Shown here: positions 38,578-48,122 of the stretch, one piece after another
Layout: the number at the start of each line of letters is the position of its first letter
Numbering within the stretch: the stretch's first letter is position 1
Assembly (NCBI RefSeq): GCF_001723685.1
Contig: NZ_MCBX01000005.1
Location: 62,001-126,000 of the forward strand
Origin: Candidatus Marithrix sp. Canyon 246
Lineage (GTDB): Bacteria > Pseudomonadota > Gammaproteobacteria > Beggiatoales > Beggiatoaceae
Length of the DNA stretch: 64,000 nt
Direction of reading: 5' to 3'
Notes under the pieces: model-generated
Told to the model about the DNA's origin: nothing
What the model saw: the letters and a program-made list of their open reading frames with translations, nothing else
The model's database searches: none
Translations under genes and position numbers: made by a program

Positions 38578-39940
38578 ATTCTACTAAGCTTCCCATCTCT
38601 TCTATTCCAATTGGTTTAATTGGTGATCTAATTTTCAAATATTTTAATTCTTCTATAGGTGTATTTGTATGTTTTGAGATAACTTCCAGTAAAGTTAATC
38701 CACAGAATCTTGATTGGCAACTTCCCATACCACATCTAGTAAAGCTTTTTATGCTATTGGTTTCTTTACAGTTCCGTTCTAAACCATTCTTTATCTGTTT
38801 TAATGTTACTTCTTCACATCTACAAATAATTACATCATCATCACTTGGAGATAAAAAATTTTTATGAGGTAAATATAAGGTGTTTAAAAAATCTCTGATT
38901 TGCATATGAGATTTTAATTGTTTTTGATATGTAGTAACTTTTTGAATTTTATTAAAATCATTTAATATTTTATTCGCCGCAATTTTTGCTTCTACTATAG
39001 CAACATCAACACCCCTAATACTCTTGCCATCTCCTACAACAAATATATTATCAACTGAACTTTGCATAAATTCATCAGTTTTGATATTTACAGTTCTTGT
39101 TGCTTTAGAATATTCATAATCACATCCAACTTGCAGTTGTAAGTTGATATTTGGAGCTAATCCATTATGTATAAAAGCTATATCAGTATCAATTTTGACT
39201 TGCTTTGAACCTTTTTTAAATACTACAGTTTTTAGTTCATCATCACCTTCAAACATAAGTTCATCTACAAAATGATAGACTTTTAACTTATGTTTTCTAA
39301 ATTTGGCAAAGAATCCTAGTGCCTTGATAAAAAACCCAAATTTCAATAATGCTTTTGGCAGATGCTTAGCGGCTTTAAAATAATTATTTAAAGGAGTTGT
39401 ATCTATAACTGCTTTAATCTTGGCTCCAGAATCTAAATATTGAGAAATAACATAGTAAAATAGTGCGCCACTACCTATAAAAACTGCATCATCTTTTACA
39501 ATCAAAGATTCTTTTAAAAGAATTTGTGCAGCAGTTGTTCCAATAACTCCCGGAAGTGTCCAACCTTTTACAGGAAATGGTCTCTCTAAGGAGCCAGTTG
39601 CTATCAGTATTTTTTTAGCTTTTATTTTATAAGATGTGCCTTGTTGTGAATAGTAAATCTCTAGTTTTGGATTAATGTTCCAAACATAAGAATTATTTAT
39701 GTAGCTAATTTTATTTAAATTTATCTGTTTGATTAAGTCGAATCCTTTTAGATAATCCTGTTCAAAAAAATCGGTTTTTGTACTATTTTTTTGAACTTCT
39801 TTATATATATGTCCACCTAGAGTTGAACTGTCATCTAAAAGGGCAATCTTTAAGCCATAACCTTGTAAATTAATAGTAGCTTGAATTCCAGCGGGTCCAG
39901 AACCAACAATAACAACATCATATATCTCTGTATCAGGCAT
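38570..39940 (-). CDS. FAD/NAD(P) oxidoreductase alpha (HcnB-like) subunit with [2Fe-2S] site
   Basis: The protein has VVIVGSGPAGIQATINLQG at the start, a second nucleotide-binding region (DDAVFIGSGALFYYV), GDGKSIRGVD and a C-terminal BFD-like iron-sulfur module CRCEEVTLKQI ... CGMGSCQSRFCG. It is the electron-transfer subunit of a three-part amine or opine dehydrogenase. The ATG at 39940 is chosen because the longer frame to 40003 would overlap the ferredoxin-like gene by 71 bp, and GGAG lies before the ATG. It overlaps both neighbours by 8 bp. Confidence 0.88.
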
Positions 39941-40202
39941 CTTCTTCAATCTCCATTCCTTCACGAAGTTTAGTTCTACAGCCTTGAATTGCTCTAACTC
40001 CATCTATTTTGACTAAGCACTCAAAACATACCCCCATAAAACAAAAACTTCCTCTTGGGGTATTTTTGCCAAATGTTTTTCTATTGGTTCTAATGCCATT
40101 AGCAAATAGTGCTGCTGCAATACTATCTCCTTCTTTGGCTTTGTATTTTTTATTGTTAAAGCTAAAAGATATATCTTTACCTTTATCAATTAATCTGGTC
40201 AT
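39933..40202 (-). CDS. Ferredoxin-like [2Fe-2S] gamma (HcnA-like) subunit
   Basis: The 89 residues carry GDSIAAALFANGIRTNRKT and the cysteine set Cys54, Cys59, Cys62 and Cys75 (CFMGVCFEC, then GCRTKL), typical of the small subunit of HcnABC and hydroxyproline dehydrogenase complexes. It is the first gene of the operon, 137 bp from the divergent cyclodeaminase gene, so both may share control sequences. Confidence 0.88.
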   Translation of the reverse strand: MTRLIDKGKDISFSFNNKKYKAKEGDSIAAALFANGIRTNRKTFGKNTPRGSFCFMGVCFECLVKIDGVRAIQGCRTKLREGMEIEEDA

Positions 40203-40339
40203 TAATTTTCCTTTTTGCCTATTAAAGACAATACAATATACCCATTAAATAATATAGTCAAGCATCAACAATGTTCAACACTGTGGCATAAAAACTGCTA
40301 GGCTCGTATTTTGATCCATCAATTTTAAGGAATGCAAAT

Positions 40340-41395
40340 ATGACAAACAAAATACAAAGCCTTTATCTTTCACAAGAAGATCTTCTTAAAGCAGGATGTT
40401 TTGATATGCGTCTGGCTATATCTACAGCAGAAGCTGCAATACTTGCTTTTCAAGAAAAAAAGATCCTTTTTCCTGATAAAATTGTCCAAATATTTTACAA
40501 AAATAGTCAAGATAGGATTAACTGCTTACCTGCCACCCTTTTGTCAGAAAAAATATGTGGTGTTAAATGGGTATCAGTTTTCCCCGGCAACCCTCAAAAA
40601 TACGGAGTTCAAAACCTTTCTGCTGTAATGATTCTTTCCGAGATTGAGAAAGGCTTCCCACTCGCATTTATGGACGGAACACTATGTTCAAATATGCGCG
40701 TTGGTGCCATGGGCGCAATTGCAGCCAAGCATTTTGCACGGCAGGATTCTAAGAGTATCGGTTTTATTGGAGCAGGGGAGCAAGCCAAAATGCAGTTTAT
40801 AGCCATGAAGACAGCAGTGCCTTCGATTGAAGAATGCCGAGTATCAGCCAAATATGACTACGAAGAACAGCAGTTCATTAAAGAAATGAGTGCTATTTTT
40901 CCAAATATACATTTCATCGCAGCAAACACAAAGGCACAGGTTGCCATAGAAGATGCTGACATCATTGTTACTGCCACAAGTACACAGGCGCCTCTACTTA
41001 AAGCAGCATGGATGAAGCCCGGAGCTTTCTACAGCCATGTAGGCGGTTGGGAAGATGAATATAATGTTGCAAAACAATGTGACAAGATAGTTTGTGATGA
41101 TTGGGAAAATGTTAAGCACAGAACACAAACTCTCAGCCTCATGTATAAAGATGGAGAACTAGCGGACAGTGACATTCATGCAAACTTAGTTGATGTTTTG
41201 ACTGGAGAAAAAAGCGGGCGTGAGACAGATGAAGAACGAATCTACTTCAATGCTGTTGGCCTTGCTTATGTCGATGTTGCTATTGCTCATGCGATGTATA
41301 AGCGTGCCAAAGAAGCAGAAGCAGGACAGAATCTCAACATTCAAGAATCTATGATATTCCAACATGAAGAGCTAAAAGATTGGATACGGGTGTAG
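40340..41395 (+). CDS. Ornithine cyclodeaminase / mu-crystallin family protein
   Basis: The 351-residue protein has the NAD(P) fold of the family: KSIGFIGAGEQAKMQFIA near residue 135, ADIIVTATSTQAP near 210, and the substrate loop MDGTLCSNMRVGAMGAIAAKH near 110. Members include ornithine cyclodeaminase, pyrroline-2-carboxylate reductase and opine-type dehydrogenases. Next to an HcnABC-like dehydrogenase, a role in hydroxyproline, opine or related imino-acid breakdown is plausible. Codon use is visibly richer in G and C than most neighbours, suggesting recent acquisition. TAAGGA lies before the ATG. Confidence 0.88.
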   Translation: MTNKIQSLYLSQEDLLKAGCFDMRLAISTAEAAILAFQEKKILFPDKIVQIFYKNSQDRINCLPATLLSEKICGVKWVSVFPGNPQKYGVQNLSAVMILSEIEKGFPLAFMDGTLCSNMRVGAMGAIAAKHFARQDSKSIGFIGAGEQAKMQFIAMKTAVPSIEECRVSAKYDYEEQQFIKEMSAIFPNIHFIAANTKAQVAIEDADIIVTATSTQAPLLKAAWMKPGAFYSHVGGWEDEYNVAKQCDKIVCDDWENVKHRTQTLSLMYKDGELADSDIHANLVDVLTGEKSGRETDEERIYFNAVGLAYVDVAIAHAMYKRAKEAEAGQNLNIQESMIFQHEELKDWIRV

Positions 41396-41419
41396 CAATA
41401 ATTTAGCTATAATTCAAAT

Positions 41420-41565
41420 TTGGGGACACTTCATGAGGAGGCACATATACTGTTTCCTGTCCTTGCTTGGTTCCCCATTCGGAACGATACATCATCCAAA
41501 GAAAGTTAGTTTTTATCCACGTCATTCTGTCAAAACTAAACTGCCCTCCAAAATATCCATTCTCT
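41420..41565 (-). pseudogene. Fragment of a DUF4291 protein
   Basis: Read on the minus strand, one frame gives [20 protein letters not shown] followed by [12 protein letters not shown], the hallmark of DUF4291 proteins. Both ends of the gene are missing. It abuts a fragment of sdhA, so the segment is a fusion of broken genes. Confidence 0.75.
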
Positions 41566-41655
41566 CCTTCGGCGGAATTACTTCTACATCATCAGTCAAA
41601 GTAAACATATGAACAGGGCGATAATCAATCTTAACTTTGCCTTCAGCATTTTTCC
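41566..41655 (-). pseudogene. sdhA: Duplicated 3' fragment of sdhA
   Basis: On the minus strand the frame reads [20 protein letters not shown] and then DVEVIPPKE, almost identical to the last codons of the complete sdhA at 42738-44510. Synonymous and a few amino-acid differences show that it is not brand new. It now forms the 3' side of the vapC-like frame. Confidence 0.85.
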
Positions 41656-41988
41656 ATTTAAACTTAAACGTGCGCGTTCTTGAGCGTGCCATTCTGCTGC
41701 TTCTTGAATGTACAAAATCGGCATTTGAGTTACAGTTTCATATAAATATTGTTCAAGTATCTTACGTTTACGTGAAACTGGTAAGCGTTGGCAACCAAAT
41801 AGCAATTCATGCCAAACTAAGGTAGCTGTTGCAAGTTCATCTTGATGTTGTTCAAGTTTGTTTAATATTTGTTGATTTGGTTTAGGACGTATTGGTTCTG
41901 AAAGAACATTAGTATCAAGTAGATACTTTACATAAAAATACCTCACGCCCTGTACTGCGATTACGTACATTATAAAAAATGTATTCAT
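41596..41988 (-). pseudogene. VapC-type PIN toxin, 3' end replaced by sdhA fragment
   Basis: The frame contains KYLLDTNVLSEPIRPKPNQQ with the first catalytic Asp, an ELLFG acidic motif and WHAQERARLSLNGK. Family members continue with a segment holding another catalytic Asp. Here the sequence runs out of frame into the duplicated sdhA tail and ends in an unrelated LRLIIALFICLL. The usual start (ATG before KYLLDT) is also damaged, ATGTAAAG being present. It is probably inactive, and no antitoxin gene is adjacent. Confidence 0.75.
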
Positions 41989-42020
41989 CTAATTCAAAGT
42001 TTGTTATATAATAGTATTGA

Positions 42021-42725
42021 TTATATCAAACCTTTGAGATATTTTTGCCGTTCTTCTTTGTTAAATTTTTCAATAGCATATCTTAACATAGTTCTTGGCA
42101 TTGTTTTATAATACAATTTCAAGAATTCAGTTTCTTTCAATAAATTTCTCTTGCCAATTTCTCTTAACATCCATCCTACCGCTTTATGAATTAAATCTTC
42201 TTGATCATTTAGTAACAGCTCTGAAATTTGTAATGTTTCTTCAAAATCATGATTTCTAATGAAAGTAAATGTGGACATAATTGCTATTCGTCGTTTCCAT
42301 AGACAACTTGACTTAGATAGTTCATGCAATATGGATTTATCCTTATTATCTAGGTACTTTCCAACAATATGTGGAGCAGTTGTATCAACTAAATCCCAGT
42401 TATTTATATACTGTGTGTTAGCCAAATAGATTTTATAAATTTGATTCTGCTGATCAGCATTAGCTTTAGAAAATTGCTCAACTAAAACAAGTAATGCAAA
42501 TAGACGAATTTCATGATAGTTGGATTGTAAAAGTTTTTGTGTAACTTCTAATGAAGTATTTTTATACTTCTTGACAGTTTGACGAATCATTGGAACTCGA
42601 ATACCCAGAAATTTATCACCATATCCATATTCTCCCTTTGCAGTTTTAAAAAAATGCTGAGAATGCTTGGCTATTTCTGGATTGGATAAACTGTGTAGGT
42701 GATCAAGTATGGTTTGATATATCAT
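42021..42725 (-). CDS. DNA alkylation repair protein (AlkD-like HEAT repeat)
   Basis: AlkD-type proteins are HEAT-repeat DNA glycosylases that remove bulky or positively charged alkylated bases. The 234-residue protein has the motifs YGYGDKFLGIRVPMIRQ, HEIRLFALLVLVEQF, NNWDLVDTTAPHIVG and WKRRIAIMSTFTFIR. These include the conserved Trp and Asp of the substrate cleft. It is 12 bp downstream of sdhA on the same strand and may be cotranscribed with it. Confidence 0.9.
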   Translation of the reverse strand: MIYQTILDHLHSLSNPEIAKHSQHFFKTAKGEYGYGDKFLGIRVPMIRQTVKKYKNTSLEVTQKLLQSNYHEIRLFALLVLVEQFSKANADQQNQIYKIYLANTQYINNWDLVDTTAPHIVGKYLDNKDKSILHELSKSSCLWKRRIAIMSTFTFIRNHDFEETLQISELLLNDQEDLIHKAVGWMLREIGKRNLLKETEFLKLYYKTMPRTMLRYAIEKFNKEERQKYLKGLI

Positions 42726-42737
42726 AAAATGGATAAA

Positions 42738-44510
42738 CTAATAAACCCTCTCTTTAGGCGGAATTACTTCAACATCATCAGTCAAAGTAAACATATGAAC
42801 TGGGCGATAATCAAGTTGAACTTTGCCTTCAACATTTAGCCATGCTAAACTGTGTTTTAGCCAGTTTTCATCATCGCGTTTTGGATAGTCTTCACGGGCA
42901 TGGCTGCCTCTACTTTCGGTGCGATTTAGAGCTGAATTCATGGCTACTACTGCTTGCCCGCGTAGGTTGTCTAGTTCCAAAGTTTCAATTAAGTCAGAAT
43001 TCCAAATTAGTGATCTATCTGTAACTTTTACATCACTAAAGCTATTATAAACTTGTTCAATTTTATCTACGCCTTGTTCCAGACTTTCTTGAGTTCTAAA
43101 TACTGAGGCATGGTGTTGCATTACAGTTTGCATATTCTGGCGAATTGCTGCGGTATTTTGATTGCCATTGGCATAGCGTAATTTATCTAAGCGTTCTAAA
43201 GCTTCTTCACCAGCATTTTTAGCTAATGGTTTGTGTGGAGCTTTGCGTGCCATAATTTGGGCACAACGTATTGCTGCCGCTCTTCCAAATACTATGATGT
43301 CGAGTAAAGAATTAGAACCTAAACGATTGGCTCCATGAACTGAGACACATGCGCATTCTCCAATTGCCATTAATCCGGGTATTACTCGATCTTTCAGTGT
43401 CACTACTTCGCCATAGTGATTAGTAGGAATGCCGCCCATATTATAATGAACTGTCGGTAAAACTGGAATTGGCTGTTTAGTAACATCAACCCCTGCGAAA
43501 ATTTTGGCTAATTCAGCAATTCCGGGTAATCGTTCACTAATTATTTCTGAACTTAGATGTTCTAGGTGTAAATGAATATAATCTTTATGTTCTCCAAAGC
43601 CACGCCCTGCACGTAATTCCATAGTAATAGCGCGACTTACAACATCACGTGAAGCCAAATCTTTAGCATGAGGAGCATAGCGTTCCATAAATCGCTCACC
43701 CTCAGAATTCATTAAAAATCCACCTTCTCCGCGCACACCTTCACTAATTAAACATCCAGAACCATAAATACCTGTTGGATGAAATTGTATAAATTCCATA
43801 TCTTGTAATGGCAAACCAGCACGGAGTGCCATTCCATTGCCATCACCAGTACAAGTATGAGCAGAAGTACAAGATAAATAAGTACGCCCATAACCACCAG
43901 TTGCCAACACCACCATATGGGCACTAAAACGATGAATAGTTCCATCAGCCATATTTAAAGCCATGACTCCGCGACAACTACCATCATCATCCATAATTAA
44001 ATCAAGTACAAAATACTCAATAAAAAATTCGGCGTGATGTTTCAGTGATTGCTGATAAAGAGTATGTAAAATAGCATGACCAGTTCTATCAGCGGCAGCG
44101 CAAGTGCGTTGAGCAGTGCCTTCGCCATAATTAGTAGTCATACCACCAAATGGACGCTGATAAATTTTACCATCCTCAGTACGTGAAAATGGAACACCAT
44201 AATGTTCCAATTCAATAACTGCTGGCACTGCCTCACGACACATATATTCAATAGCATCCTGATCACCCAACCAATCAGAACCCTTAACAGTGTCATACAT
44301 ATGCCAACGCCAATCATCCTCACCCATATTACCCAATGAAGCACTAATACCGCCTTGAGCGGCAACAGTATGACTACGAGTAGGAAAAACTTTGGTAATA
44401 CAAGCAGTTATCAAGCCCTTTTCTGCCATACCCAAAGTAGCACGTAAGCCGGCACCACCAGCACCGACAATAATTACATCATAACGATGATCTATAATTT
44501 TATAAGACAT
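42738..44510 (-). CDS. sdhA: Succinate dehydrogenase flavoprotein subunit
   Basis: SdhA oxidises succinate to fumarate in the TCA cycle as part of complex II. Motifs include [15 protein letters not shown], the FAD-linking His in [30 protein letters not shown] and the C-terminal [12 protein letters not shown]. The length of 590 residues is standard. sdhC, sdhD and sdhB are not beside it: a dispersed palindrome and rnfH lie upstream and a repair gene downstream. The other subunits must be elsewhere or the operon has been split. Confidence 0.96.
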   Translation of the reverse strand: MSYKIIDHRYDVIIVGAGGAGLRATLGMAEKGLITACITKVFPTRSHTVAAQGGISASLGNMGEDDWRWHMYDTVKGSDWLGDQDAIEYMCREAVPAVIELEHYGVPFSRTEDGKIYQRPFGGMTTNYGEGTAQRTCAAADRTGHAILHTLYQQSLKHHAEFFIEYFVLDLIMDDDGSCRGVMALNMADGTIHRFSAHMVVLATGGYGRTYLSCTSAHTCTGDGNGMALRAGLPLQDMEFIQFHPTGIYGSGCLISEGVRGEGGFLMNSEGERFMERYAPHAKDLASRDVVSRAITMELRAGRGFGEHKDYIHLHLEHLSSEIISERLPGIAELAKIFAGVDVTKQPIPVLPTVHYNMGGIPTNHYGEVVTLKDRVIPGLMAIGECACVSVHGANRLGSNSLLDIIVFGRAAAIRCAQIMARKAPHKPLAKNAGEEALERLDKLRYANGNQNTAAIRQNMQTVMQHHASVFRTQESLEQGVDKIEQVYNSFSDVKVTDRSLIWNSDLIETLELDNLRGQAVVAMNSALNRTESRGSHAREDYPKRDDENWLKHSLAWLNVEGKVQLDYRPVHMFTLTDDVEVIPPKERVY

Positions 44511-44555
44511 TAGGAATTATTAAATGTATTCTCCGCAAATAACTCTAACGGAGTT

Positions 44556-44588
44556 AAACCTGACAGGTTTTTAAAACCTGTCAGGTTT
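44556..44588. repeat. Dispersed double palindrome, flavour A (copy 4)
   Basis: The 33-bp sequence is the same as at 1001-1033. It lies between rnfH and sdhA, both on the minus strand, so here it would end rnfH transcription or separate it from sdhA. Confidence 0.9.
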
Positions 44589-44607
44589 GTTTAAAAAGTT
44601 GACAGGG

Positions 44608-44922
44608 TTATTTATTACCACCTTTTTTCATGACTTTCCCTTGTGCAGCGCGTTGTTTACGCAATTCTTTTGGATCTGCAATCAATGGGCGGTAAATTTC
44701 TACACGATCTGATTCTCGTAGTTGCGTTTTTAGGCTACAAGGTTTACTAAAAATACCTATCTTCTTTAGTTCAATTTCTGGAAATTTGCTTAAAATATCC
44801 GACTTTTCAATTGCTTCTTCTGCTGTGCAGCCACTTGCAACTTTTAAAGATATAATCATTTGTTCTTCAGGTTTTGCATAAGCTACTTCTATATCAATGG
44901 TGTTATTTTCCATGTATTTCAT
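44608..44922 (-). CDS. rnfH: RnfH-family (UPF0125) protein
   Basis: The 104-residue ubiquitin-fold protein has IDIEVAYAKPEEQMI at the start and GIFSKPCSLKTQLRESDRVE in the core, with EIYRPLIADPKELRKQRA at the end. The ratA-rnfH pair beside smpB is conserved in gammaproteobacteria; the molecular function is unsettled. It overlaps ratA by about 20 bp. A later ATG (MENNT, 44913) is an alternative start. Confidence 0.9.
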   Translation of the reverse strand: MKYMENNTIDIEVAYAKPEEQMIISLKVASGCTAEEAIEKSDILSKFPEIELKKIGIFSKPCSLKTQLRESDRVEIYRPLIADPKELRKQRAAQGKVMKKGGNK

Positions 44923-45337
44923 TAGCTCGGTTTATAAAACCATCAAGTAAACTGCTACAAATTTTAGTAAAAACTGGTCCCAAGCTCATATTTAACAGTC
45001 GATTTTTAATTTCAAAGTCCAGATTTAAAGATATTTTACAGCCTTCATTACCTAGTTGATCAAATTTCCAAGCACCAGATAAATGATCAAATGGTCCATT
45101 TACTAGCGACATTTGAATTGTTTTATTGGGTGTAAGGATATTTTTGGTGGTAAAACTTTGCTGTAAACCAGCCCCCCCCATTTGAATGCTTGCAACTATT
45201 TCTGAATCTGTTTGAGATATTAATGTAACTGATTTGCACCAAGGTAAAAATTTTGGATAATCCTTAACATTATTAACTAAATCAAACATTTCAGAACAGT
45301 TGTACGGCACTAAAGCCGTTTTATTAATATGCTTCAC
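44903..45337 (-). CDS. ratA: RatA/COQ10-type START-domain protein
   Basis: The 145-residue protein belongs to the polyketide-cyclase/COQ10 family, implicated in quinone handling and described in E. coli as the ribosome-association toxin RatA. Motifs are ALVPYNCSEMFDLVNNVKDY, PKFLPWC and LDFEIKNRLLNMSLGPVF. The GTG at 45337 is chosen: it overlaps the preceding stop as TAGTG and starts exactly where the family starts (VKHINKTALV). A longer frame upstream runs inside the symporter gene. Confidence 0.88.
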   Translation of the reverse strand: MKHINKTALVPYNCSEMFDLVNNVKDYPKFLPWCKSVTLISQTDSEIVASIQMGGAGLQQSFTTKNILTPNKTIQMSLVNGPFDHLSGAWKFDQLGNEGCKISLNLDFEIKNRLLNMSLGPVFTKICSSLLDGFINRANEIHGK

Positions 45338-46719
45338 TAAAAGATTCCGATTGCATTTAAAAATACTAAAGTTACTGCCAATGGAATGATATAACGTAAT
45401 AGGAAGTTCCAGATTTGATAGCCGAAATTTTGCGCTGATACTTTTAATTCGCTGGTAACATCTTCGGATTTCATCAACCAAGCAACAAATATAGCCATTA
45501 ATATTCCGCCTAATGGCAACATGATATTACTGGTAACATAATCTATGAGTTCAAACATATTCATTGAGAATAGTTTGAATTCGCTCCATTCATTAAATGA
45601 AAATATAGTTACAAATCCAAGCAACCAAGTCGCTATACCAATTACAATTGTAGCACTTACACGAGCGCATTTACCAGTTTCAACTAGCCATGCAATTGCG
45701 GGTTCAATTAATGATATTGCTGAACTTAATGCCGCTAATGTTAATAACAGAAAAAACAAACTGCCAAATATATTGCCAAATGGCATTTGTCCAAATGCTA
45801 TTGGTAAAGTTTGAAATACTAATCCAACTCCAGCATTGGGTTCTAAACCATTACTAAATACGATTGGGAATATAATCAAGCCTGCTAAAATTGCAACTAA
45901 AGTATCAGCGAAAGCAACTATTGCGGTTGTTTTAGCAATCGAGGCGTCTTTTGGTAAATATGCACCATAAACCATAATGGCACCCATACCCAAACTCAAG
46001 CTAAAAAAGGCTTGCCCCATTGCCACTAATATGCCTTTGCCACTGAAATTTTCACCATCTGGATAAAAAAACTTGTTGAAATTTATATCAAACATAAAAT
46101 GCACACCATCCATAAATTTTGGTGTGCTGATAGCATATGCTAATAACATTATTAATACAACAAATAAAGCAGGAATCATGAATTTAACAGCGCGTTCTAA
46201 ACCGCCTTGTACTCCACGGGCTAATATTATGATGGTAACAAGCATGAATATGCTATGTAGAATTAAGAGATAGGTGGGATTACTGGTTAAATCAGTAAAT
46301 ATTGATTTTATAGCTGCGGGGGTATTATTTGTGGCAAATGTACCTGATGCTGAATTCCAAACATAATCTAAAGTCCAACCTGCGATGACACTATAATATG
46401 ATAAAACTAGAAAACCAGCTATCACACCTAACCAACCTAATAATTGCCATAATCGAGATTGCCCAGCTTCTTTAGCAAGATTGCGCATACTAGCAACTGG
46501 GCTACCAGCACCACGTTTTCCTAATAGAACTTCTGCCATCATAATGGGTAAACCCATTAAAACTACACATATTAAATAAATAATAACAAAGGCACCGCCT
46601 CCATATTCTCCTGTTAAATAAGGAAATTTCCAAATATTACCTAAACCAACCGCTGAACCAATCGCGGCAAGTATAAAGCCCATTTGAGATGACCATTGAT
46701 TCTGTATATTCGTTGTCAT
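45337..46719 (-). CDS. Sodium-dependent transporter (SNF/NSS family)
   Basis: This 460-residue membrane protein has about 12 helices and the NSS signature GSAVGLGNIWKFPYLTGEYG in helix 1, followed by GGAFVIIYL and MAEVLLGKRG. Bacterial members transport amino acids with sodium. It sits between smpB and ratA, which in many gammaproteobacteria are adjacent, so it was probably inserted there. It shares one base with ratA (TAGTG). Confidence 0.92.
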   Translation of the reverse strand: MTTNIQNQWSSQMGFILAAIGSAVGLGNIWKFPYLTGEYGGGAFVIIYLICVVLMGLPIMMAEVLLGKRGAGSPVASMRNLAKEAGQSRLWQLLGWLGVIAGFLVLSYYSVIAGWTLDYVWNSASGTFATNNTPAAIKSIFTDLTSNPTYLLILHSIFMLVTIIILARGVQGGLERAVKFMIPALFVVLIMLLAYAISTPKFMDGVHFMFDINFNKFFYPDGENFSGKGILVAMGQAFFSLSLGMGAIMVYGAYLPKDASIAKTTAIVAFADTLVAILAGLIIFPIVFSNGLEPNAGVGLVFQTLPIAFGQMPFGNIFGSLFFLLLTLAALSSAISLIEPAIAWLVETGKCARVSATIVIGIATWLLGFVTIFSFNEWSEFKLFSMNMFELIDYVTSNIMLPLGGILMAIFVAWLMKSEDVTSELKVSAQNFGYQIWNFLLRYIIPLAVTLVFLNAIGIF

Positions 46720-46781
46720 ATTATTTGCTCTATTAAAATTAATGATATAATCATAGTAAGTTTAGCAAAAATACAACCATT

Positions 46782-47249
46782 ATGAAAAAAAAATCTAAAA
46801 TACCCAGCAGTACAATTGGTCTAAATAAAAAATCGCGCTTTGATTATTTCTTAGGTGATCGCTTTGAAGCTGGTATCGCTTTACAAGGTTGGGAAGTAAA
46901 AAGTTTACGTGCTGGGAAATTGCAATTGAATGATACCTATGTGCTTATGAAAGATAATGAAGCATGGTTACTAGGTGCAATAATTACCCCTTTACCTACT
47001 GCTTCTACGCATATTCATCCTGAATCACAACGTACTCGTAAATTACTTTTACATCGTTCTGAATTAACTAAACTGTTTGAGATTGTAGAACGTAAAGGTA
47101 ATTCATTAGTACCAACTGCGATGTATTGGAAAAAGGGATATATCAAATTAGAATTTGCTGCCGCTACAGGTAAAAAAGACTATGATAAACGTGACACTGA
47201 AAAGAAACGCGATTGGGATCGTGAGAAAGAACGTTTATTTAAGCATTAA
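46782..47249 (+). CDS. smpB: SsrA-binding protein SmpB
   Basis: SmpB delivers tmRNA to stalled ribosomes in trans-translation. The 155-residue protein includes [40 protein letters not shown] and the basic C-terminal tail [20 protein letters not shown]. The length and motifs are typical. It is divergent from the symporter and overlaps convergent cysE by four bases. Confidence 0.97.
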   Translation: MKKKSKIPSSTIGLNKKSRFDYFLGDRFEAGIALQGWEVKSLRAGKLQLNDTYVLMKDNEAWLLGAIITPLPTASTHIHPESQRTRKLLLHRSELTKLFEIVERKGNSLVPTAMYWKKGYIKLEFAAATGKKDYDKRDTEKKRDWDREKERLFKH

Positions 47250-47974
47250 TTGTCAGGTTTAATTTGACGAATTTGGCAAGATTCTAAGTCTAGCGGTAAT
47301 TTATCTCCAGAAGTTTCTTTTAAGATTTGACAGATTTTTTGCATTTTATCATCAATATTATGAATATCATCCAGCATATTATTAATAGCATATTGCATTG
47401 GGTCAATATCTGAAGTATCTTGAGGCATTCCATAAGCGTCAAAAATTTTATGATTTTTATCAACTTTAACAATACGCCCGGGAATACCAACAACTGTTGC
47501 GCCTTTGTCACATACAGATTTTACTACTACTGCATTTGAACCAATACGTGTGTCATCGGCAATATTAATGGGTCCTAATACTTTTGCGCCTGCGCCCACA
47601 ACTACATTATTACCTAATGTAGGATGACGCTTACCTTGTTGCCATGAAGTACCGCCTAAAGTTACACCATGATAAAGTGTGCAATCATCACCAACTGTTG
47701 CAGTTTCACCAATCACAATACCCATACCATGATCAATAAAAAAGCGTCGTCCAATAGTGGCACCGGGGTGAATTTCTATTCCTGTCAACCACCGACTAAA
47801 GGTAGAAAATATGCGTGCTAACCACAGAAAGCCAGCATTCCATAAGCGATGATTAAAACGGTGCATTAAAATCGCATGTACTCCCGGATAAGTTGTAAGG
47901 ATTTCAAATTTATTGCGAGCAGCAGGATCGCGATCAAATACACAATTTATATCTTCTTTTAAATTTTTTAACAT
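47246..47974 (-). CDS. cysE: Serine O-acetyltransferase
   Basis: CysE makes O-acetylserine for cysteine synthesis. After an N-terminal helical region ([20 protein letters not shown], then [13 protein letters not shown]) comes a left-handed beta-helix of hexapeptide repeats: [32 protein letters not shown] and [19 protein letters not shown]. The length of 242 residues is normal. It would feed sulfide assimilation. Confidence 0.95.
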   Translation of the reverse strand: MLKNLKEDINCVFDRDPAARNKFEILTTYPGVHAILMHRFNHRLWNAGFLWLARIFSTFSRWLTGIEIHPGATIGRRFFIDHGMGIVIGETATVGDDCTLYHGVTLGGTSWQQGKRHPTLGNNVVVGAGAKVLGPINIADDTRIGSNAVVVKSVCDKGATVVGIPGRIVKVDKNHKIFDAYGMPQDTSDIDPMQYAINNMLDDIHNIDDKMQKICQILKETSGDKLPLDLESCQIRQIKPDN

Positions 47975-48059
47975 ATTGATTATAATACTTTACTATTTTA
48001 GTATATTATGAAATAATTATACTACTTTCAATTTATTATAAAATTATATAGACTAAGAG

Positions 48060-48080
48060 TCTAGGTTATTTTAACCTAGA
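48060..48080. promoter_or_regulatory. Perfect palindrome upstream of sqr, candidate operator
   Basis: TCTAGGTTA, a central TTT, then TAACCTAGA form a perfect inverted repeat about 42 bp before the sqr start. No T run follows, and the position suits a transcription factor site. A strong ribosome site (AAGGAAGGAG, 48108-48117) follows. The regulator is unknown. Confidence 0.6.
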
Positions 48081-48122
48081 TCACACAGAATTAGTAATTT
48101 TATATATAAGGAAGGAGTTGGT

